Source: Natronobacterium texcoconense (GTDB lineage: Archaea > Halobacteriota > Halobacteria > Halobacteriales > Natrialbaceae). Taken from it: 64,000 nt of DNA. This document shows, piece by piece, positions 60,279 to 64,000 of this stretch; the first letter of the stretch is position 1; each line of letters starts with the position of its first letter. The DNA lies in assembly GCF_900104065.1 (NCBI RefSeq), contig NZ_FNLC01000001.1, positions 186,001-250,000 on the forward strand. Direction: 5' to 3'. The notes below the pieces were generated by a model, which saw only the letters and a program-made list of their open reading frames with translations, did no database searches and was not told the DNA's origin. The position numbers and the translations under genes are program-made.

Positions 60279-60992
60279 ATGAACGTTCCCTCCACCGTCG
60301 AGCGAGCCCTCGCGGACCGCACCGTCGACGACCGCGTCTGTCTCGAGGCCGGTGCCGGCGTCGGGAACACGACCGCTGGCCTGCTCGAGGCGGGCGCACG
60401 GGAGGTTCACGCGGTCACGAACGACCCCGACCACGCCAGTGAGGTTCGCGAGCGGATCGACGACGAGCGAGCGGCGATCCACCTGGCTGACCTGCGCTCG
60501 ATCCCGCTCTCCGACGACTCCGTCGAGGTCGTGACGGCCCACGCTCTCTGTAACGTCGTTTCGCCGTCGGCGCTCGCACCGATCGCCGAGGAACTAACTC
60601 GCGTCACCGCGCCCGGCGGGACTCTCGTCGTCGACGACTACGCGCCGATTCCTGACTCCTCGCCCATCCGGGACCTGTTCGCCGTCGAGAACGCCGCCGC
60701 GGAACTGGTCGACGCCGAACCCGCACTCACGTTCTACCCTGCTTCGGGATTGCGTCGGCTGTTCGCGGGCCACGGCTGGGAACACGACCGCACGCGGACG
60801 ATCCTCGAGCCAGTACCGTGGACGGCCGACCTGCTCGAGGCTCACGTCGACGTCGTCCGCGACTACGCGGCGGACCTGCCAGACGACCTCGCGGAACCGC
60901 TGGTCGAGCGGGCCGATCGACTTGTCGCGGAAATCGGGACCGAGGAGGTCGGCGAGATGTACAGCCTCGCCATGCAGTATCCGAAGTCGTAG
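60279..60992 (+). CDS. Class I SAM-dependent methyltransferase
   Basis: A 237-residue protein with a SAM-binding Rossmann fold: CLEAGAGVGNTTAGLLEAGA (motif I), VHAVTNDPDH (motif II), VEVVTAHALCNVV (motif IV) and TAPGGTLVVDDY. The C-terminal half is helical. A TTTATTG box about 27 bp before the ATG at 60279 selects it over a GTG at 60270. Its target is unknown. It converges on an ArsR-type regulator (12 bp between stops). Confidence 0.82.
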   Translation: MNVPSTVERALADRTVDDRVCLEAGAGVGNTTAGLLEAGAREVHAVTNDPDHASEVRERIDDERAAIHLADLRSIPLSDDSVEVVTAHALCNVVSPSALAPIAEELTRVTAPGGTLVVDDYAPIPDSSPIRDLFAVENAAAELVDAEPALTFYPASGLRRLFAGHGWEHDRTRTILEPVPWTADLLEAHVDVVRDYAADLPDDLAEPLVERADRLVAEIGTEEVGEMYSLAMQYPKS

Positions 60993-61004
60993 CCCGAACC
61001 AGTC

Positions 61005-61379
61005 TCAGGCCGAGTCGAACCACGGCGTCCGAAGGTGGACGTGGATGAGTTTTTCGCAGTTGTCCTCACCACAGACCGGACACGGCTCCGGATCGGTCCC
61101 GCCCTCGAGTTCGTCACTCCCTGCTGCGTCCGTCGTCGCGATGAGTCGCGTCCCCGCGTGACCGAGTTCGTACCCCTCCTGTCTCTCCCGAACGAAGTAC
61201 TCACAGAGCCGCGAGAGGTGGTAGTTGAACTTTCCTGAATCCCTGATCCCGACGCGCTCGCGGAGTTCGGAGAACGCGAGGGGTCCGTCGGCCTCCGCGA
61301 GCGTCCGCAGGATGGCGAGTCGCGTCTCGTTGCCAAGCGCCTCGAGTGCGTCGGTCGGGTCGTCCATCTCCTCGGTCAT
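61005..61379 (-). CDS. ArsR-type winged-helix regulator with C-terminal zinc-ribbon-like tail
   Basis: A 124-residue protein. Residues about 5-75 are the winged helix: DALEALGNETRLAILRTLAEADGPLAFSELRERVG and GKFNYHLSRLCEYFV, the haloarchaeal ArsR pattern. The tail (about 95-115) reads PCPVCGEDNCEKLIHVHL, with three Cys and two His that could bind one metal ion. It is shorter than the usual haloarchaeal ArsR/DUF7351 proteins, which carry a larger C-terminal domain. Confidence 0.78.
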   Translation of the reverse strand: MTEEMDDPTDALEALGNETRLAILRTLAEADGPLAFSELRERVGIRDSGKFNYHLSRLCEYFVRERQEGYELGHAGTRLIATTDAAGSDELEGGTDPEPCPVCGEDNCEKLIHVHLRTPWFDSA

Positions 61380-61426
61380 CTCTCGTCGTGTTCTATTCCC
61401 GACAGTATGGTGTTTGGGGTGGCTCG

Positions 61427-62095
61427 TCAGGCCGTCTCCGGTTCCTCGAGTTCGTCGGCCAGCGCCTCGAGGTCGTCGACGACCGCCTCGAGCGCGTCGA
61501 CGGCCGCCTCGGAGTCGGCGTAGTGGGCGAGCGACCGACAGCGGTTCTGGATCGCCTTGTTCGCGGCGTTGATCTCGTCGTACCAGTCGTAGCCGTTCTG
61601 GAGCATCGCGTAGTGGATCACGACCCAGAACCCGATCGGGGTCGGGTTCGTCTCCGATTCGGTTCCGACGGGTGGAACGCGCTCGTCGAAAGCCCGGGCC
61701 ATCTCGAGTGCGAACCGCGTCGTCAGCGGCTTCAGTCGGTATTCGAGTTTCCCGCCCGCCTCGCCTTTGGCGTCTCGTTGCTGTGCGAGCAGACTCTCGA
61801 AGTCGGGTTCGTAGCGCTCGAGCGTCCAGCACTCGAGGATGCCGTCGTCTCGTAGTTCCGCCCATCGGTCGCGTTCGGCCTCGCTGAACGCGTCTGGGTC
61901 GCCCTCGAAGACCAGTTCGACCGATGGCCCGTAGTCGACGTCGTACTCGTCGAACTGCCCGTATCGCCAGAACCAGCCGGTTTCGAACCAGTCGGCAGCC
62001 TCGAACCGCTCCCAGGCTGGGGCGAGGTAGTTCGTGACGAACCGATCCTCCTGTTCGTGGTCGTCGAACGCGAACGTCAGAGTGGCACCTGCCAT
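61427..62095 (-). CDS. Haloarchaeal protein, function unknown
   Basis: A 222-residue soluble acidic protein, rich in Trp and Tyr near the N-terminus (ADWFETGWFWRYGQFDEYDVDYG), then SVELVFEGDPDAFSEAERDRWAEL and GFWVVIHYAMLQNGYDWYDE. It seems to be a two-part alpha/beta protein. I do not recognise the family. It lies between the ArsR-type gene and the HerA-like gene on the same strand. Confidence 0.6.
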   Translation of the reverse strand: MAGATLTFAFDDHEQEDRFVTNYLAPAWERFEAADWFETGWFWRYGQFDEYDVDYGPSVELVFEGDPDAFSEAERDRWAELRDDGILECWTLERYEPDFESLLAQQRDAKGEAGGKLEYRLKPLTTRFALEMARAFDERVPPVGTESETNPTPIGFWVVIHYAMLQNGYDWYDEINAANKAIQNRCRSLAHYADSEAAVDALEAVVDDLEALADELEEPETA

Positions 62096-62174
62096 ATCCG
62101 ACAGGTCCCGGGCGAGAGTATTGATCGTTTGGCGAACGCCAGTTAAGTAAGAGGGCTGGTAATTTCAGCGACGC

Positions 62175-63998
62175 TTAGTCGCGTCCGTGTCGGGTCAGAC
62201 ACTTCGGCAGCCCGATCAGTTCGACGGGTTCGGAGTTGTCCGGCGAGTAGACGACCATCTGGCCTTTCTCCATGTAGGGGACCTTCGACTCGAGATTGCT
62301 CGGGATGTTGACGCTCTTGATGGCGTCTTCGTCGCCTAAGTTGAGGACGATGGTGGTGTTGATCTGTTTGAAGACGGCGTCGTCGATGTCCTGTGGGTCC
62401 TGGGTGATCAGGAAGAGGCCGAGTCGCTCCTTGCGGCCCTGCTTCGCTGCCTCGGTGAACTTCTTGATGACCTTGCCCGCCTGCACCGAGTCCGCGTCGG
62501 TCAGGAAGTTGTGGGCCTCGTCCATCCCCAGTACCAGCGGCGTCTCCTTGATGCGGTCGTAGGTCGGATCGTTCGAGAGTTTCTCGTCGATCAACAGCGA
62601 CGAGAGCGCGAGGACGACGGTCTCGGCTGCCCGCGTGTCGCTGACGTGGTAGGTCGGGACGACCGAGAGGCCGCCGGGACGGACGAAGTCGTTGATCATG
62701 TCGGTGATCGGTCGTGCGTCCTGGTCGAAGACGTGGTCGAAGCCGAGCACGCGCCGGCGCACGGCGTCGAAGGTGGCCTCGTGGACGCGGCCGGACTCGT
62801 CGAGTTCCTCCCGGAGCGCGGGGTCGTCGAGGAACGTGGTGAACTCCTCGTAGGTCGCTTGGGAGCCGTACTCCTTGCGGAACCGCGGCAGAAGCACGCT
62901 CGTCAGCGCGCCGTACTGGTTGTCGTTCAGGCCGCTGCCCGCGACCAGCCACGGGTTCTCGTGGACCATCGAGAACGGAATCGTGAACTCGACCTGCTCG
63001 GCGCGATGGTGACCCGCCGAGTACGACGAGGAGCCGACTTTTGGTACGAAGGCCGTCGTATCGTCGACGCCGCCGTAAGCGACACCCTCCCGCTCGAGGC
63101 GACGAGCATACTCGCCGTCCAGGTCGGGGTTGTCGTCGTGCATCTGGGCGTACTCGTCCTGCGGGTCGAACTGGACGACGGCCGCCTGAACGGACCGGCC
63201 GTCCTCCATGGGATACGTCCGTTCCTCGGCGAGGTACTGCCGGAGGATGTTCTTCGCGCCGTGGGTCTTCCCCGACCCCGTCCCGCCGGCGATCAGGCTG
63301 TGTCGGAAGACCAGCGGGTCGCCGGAGTCGTAGTCGTCTTTCAAACGGTAGTCGATCGTCGGCGGGGAAGCCGCAGTCTGTACCTTCTCGCCGCCGACCG
63401 AGAGGTGGCCGAGGAAGACGCCGTCCTCGGGAATCTTCAGTCCCGTCTTGATCGTCTCGGTGTCGGTGGCCCGCCGGACGACGGTCTGGGGTTTCGGCAC
63501 GCGGTCGGTCATCCGCCGTTTGAGGTCCCCATTATCGTCGTAGAGGACGGCCACCGGCTCGAGCCCCGCGACGAACTTGTAATCCGCCTCCTCGACCTCG
63601 TCGGTGCGCATCGCCCGTCGTGCATGGATCTCGGTCGCGTCGTCGGCGTGATACTGCTGGGCGTACTCCAGTCCCGTAATCCGACAGAACAGCGTCTCGC
63701 CGTCGGGGTAGGGAGCGACGAGGTAGCTCCCGATCCGGATCGACGACCGGTTGCCGCGGGTGACGTAGGCCCGCAGCGTCGTGTCGTCCTCGTCTTCGGC
63801 GATGCGAAGCCCCTGGGAGACACAGATCGCACCGACGCCGACGTCCTCGCCGCTGGGTTCGACGTCCGTCGGCTCGAATCCGTCGTCAGTAACCGTCTCC
63901 GTGGAACTGCTCCCGTCGTTCGTCGCGCTCGAGGTCGGCGAATCGGCCCCGTCGTCGGGGTCGGCGTCGAAGTCGCCGAAATCTCCCAGATCACTCAT
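62175..63998 (-). CDS. herA: HerA-like ATPase/helicase
   Basis: A 607-residue hexameric FtsK/HerA ATPase that normally works with NurA in DNA end resection. The N-terminal acidic tail (1-50) is followed by a HAS-barrel (about 55-215), Walker A GGTGSGKT (238-245), VQFDPQDEYA, Walker B LVLGMDEAHNF (about 498-508) and an arginine-finger region near the C-terminus. The ATG lies 2 bp from the right edge, so the protein is complete; a nurA gene, if adjacent, lies outside. Confidence 0.87.
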   Translation of the reverse strand: MSDLGDFGDFDADPDDGADSPTSSATNDGSSSTETVTDDGFEPTDVEPSGEDVGVGAICVSQGLRIAEDEDDTTLRAYVTRGNRSSIRIGSYLVAPYPDGETLFCRITGLEYAQQYHADDATEIHARRAMRTDEVEEADYKFVAGLEPVAVLYDDNGDLKRRMTDRVPKPQTVVRRATDTETIKTGLKIPEDGVFLGHLSVGGEKVQTAASPPTIDYRLKDDYDSGDPLVFRHSLIAGGTGSGKTHGAKNILRQYLAEERTYPMEDGRSVQAAVVQFDPQDEYAQMHDDNPDLDGEYARRLEREGVAYGGVDDTTAFVPKVGSSSYSAGHHRAEQVEFTIPFSMVHENPWLVAGSGLNDNQYGALTSVLLPRFRKEYGSQATYEEFTTFLDDPALREELDESGRVHEATFDAVRRRVLGFDHVFDQDARPITDMINDFVRPGGLSVVPTYHVSDTRAAETVVLALSSLLIDEKLSNDPTYDRIKETPLVLGMDEAHNFLTDADSVQAGKVIKKFTEAAKQGRKERLGLFLITQDPQDIDDAVFKQINTTIVLNLGDEDAIKSVNIPSNLESKVPYMEKGQMVVYSPDNSEPVELIGLPKCLTRHGRD

Positions 63999-64000
63999 AG

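Overview
The window reads as chromosomal DNA of a haloarchaeon, most likely a member of the Natrialbales (inference from gene content, not from a search). Supporting features are high G+C, strongly acidic proteins rich in Leu-Glu, many twin-arginine (Tat) signals and Tat lipoproteins, TATA-like boxes about 27 bp upstream of start codons (leaderless transcription), and archaeal or haloarchaeal families: RdfA, an SMC-like Sph protein, SAMP1, GatD, HalOD1, DUF5802, amphi-Trp, a Vms1-like release factor and HerA. Coding density is high. There is no rRNA, CRISPR array or prophage. The clear mobile DNA is one IS6-family element, plus two families of short palindromic elements (here named PE-A and PE-B).

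0-9 kb: the 3' end of an acyl-CoA dehydrogenase; a convergent rdfA / SMC-like pair of the kind linked to rod shape in Haloferax; an exported DUF3006 protein; two SDR oxidoreductases; an aspartoacylase-like peptidase-fold enzyme; and a tandem pair of cyclophilins, one cytoplasmic and one a Tat lipoprotein, separated by a PE-A element. 9-17 kb: tRNA-Leu(UAA) followed by an inverted partial copy of its 3' end, small membrane proteins, and de novo NAD synthesis as nadA-nadB and nadC, split by an oppositely oriented YhhN-like gene that carries an in-frame TGA. 17-24 kb: an AI-2E-type permease, DUF547, amphi-Trp/DUF1508 and HNH-like proteins, a Tat-exported trypsin-like protease, and an HTH/DUF2178 pair with a double-palindrome operator candidate over its promoter.

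23.8-28.6 kb holds a nucleoside-degradation neighbourhood: nucleoside phosphorylase, a PfkB kinase, ribose-1,5-bisphosphate isomerase and, divergent from the last, DeoC. Together these could route nucleoside ribose through the non-carboxylating pentose bisphosphate pathway reported in haloarchaea. 28.6-41.7 kb: a DUF418 membrane protein, a large CapA-like lipoprotein, AIM24, a K+ channel with an RCK domain, a patatin, a SAMP1-like modifier ending Gly-Gly-Ala, gatD with a GNAT gene, an ArsR-type regulator, and a secreted protein with a TPPGQ repeat.

41.9-49 kb: DUF5802, a Vms1/VLRF1-like peptidyl-tRNA hydrolase, the dgcN-dgcA pair for D-glutamate catabolism, an acyl-CoA dehydrogenase lacking the usual catalytic Glu, a His/Asp-rich Tat protein, and a lipoprotein gene cut by the IS6-family element. 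49-64 kb: three of the four paralogues of an unnamed four-helix membrane family (the fourth is at 10 kb), several lipoproteins, a cupredoxin lacking the axial Met, an HPP protein, PspA, another SDR, a methyltransferase, an ArsR-type regulator and a complete HerA-like ATPase at the right edge.
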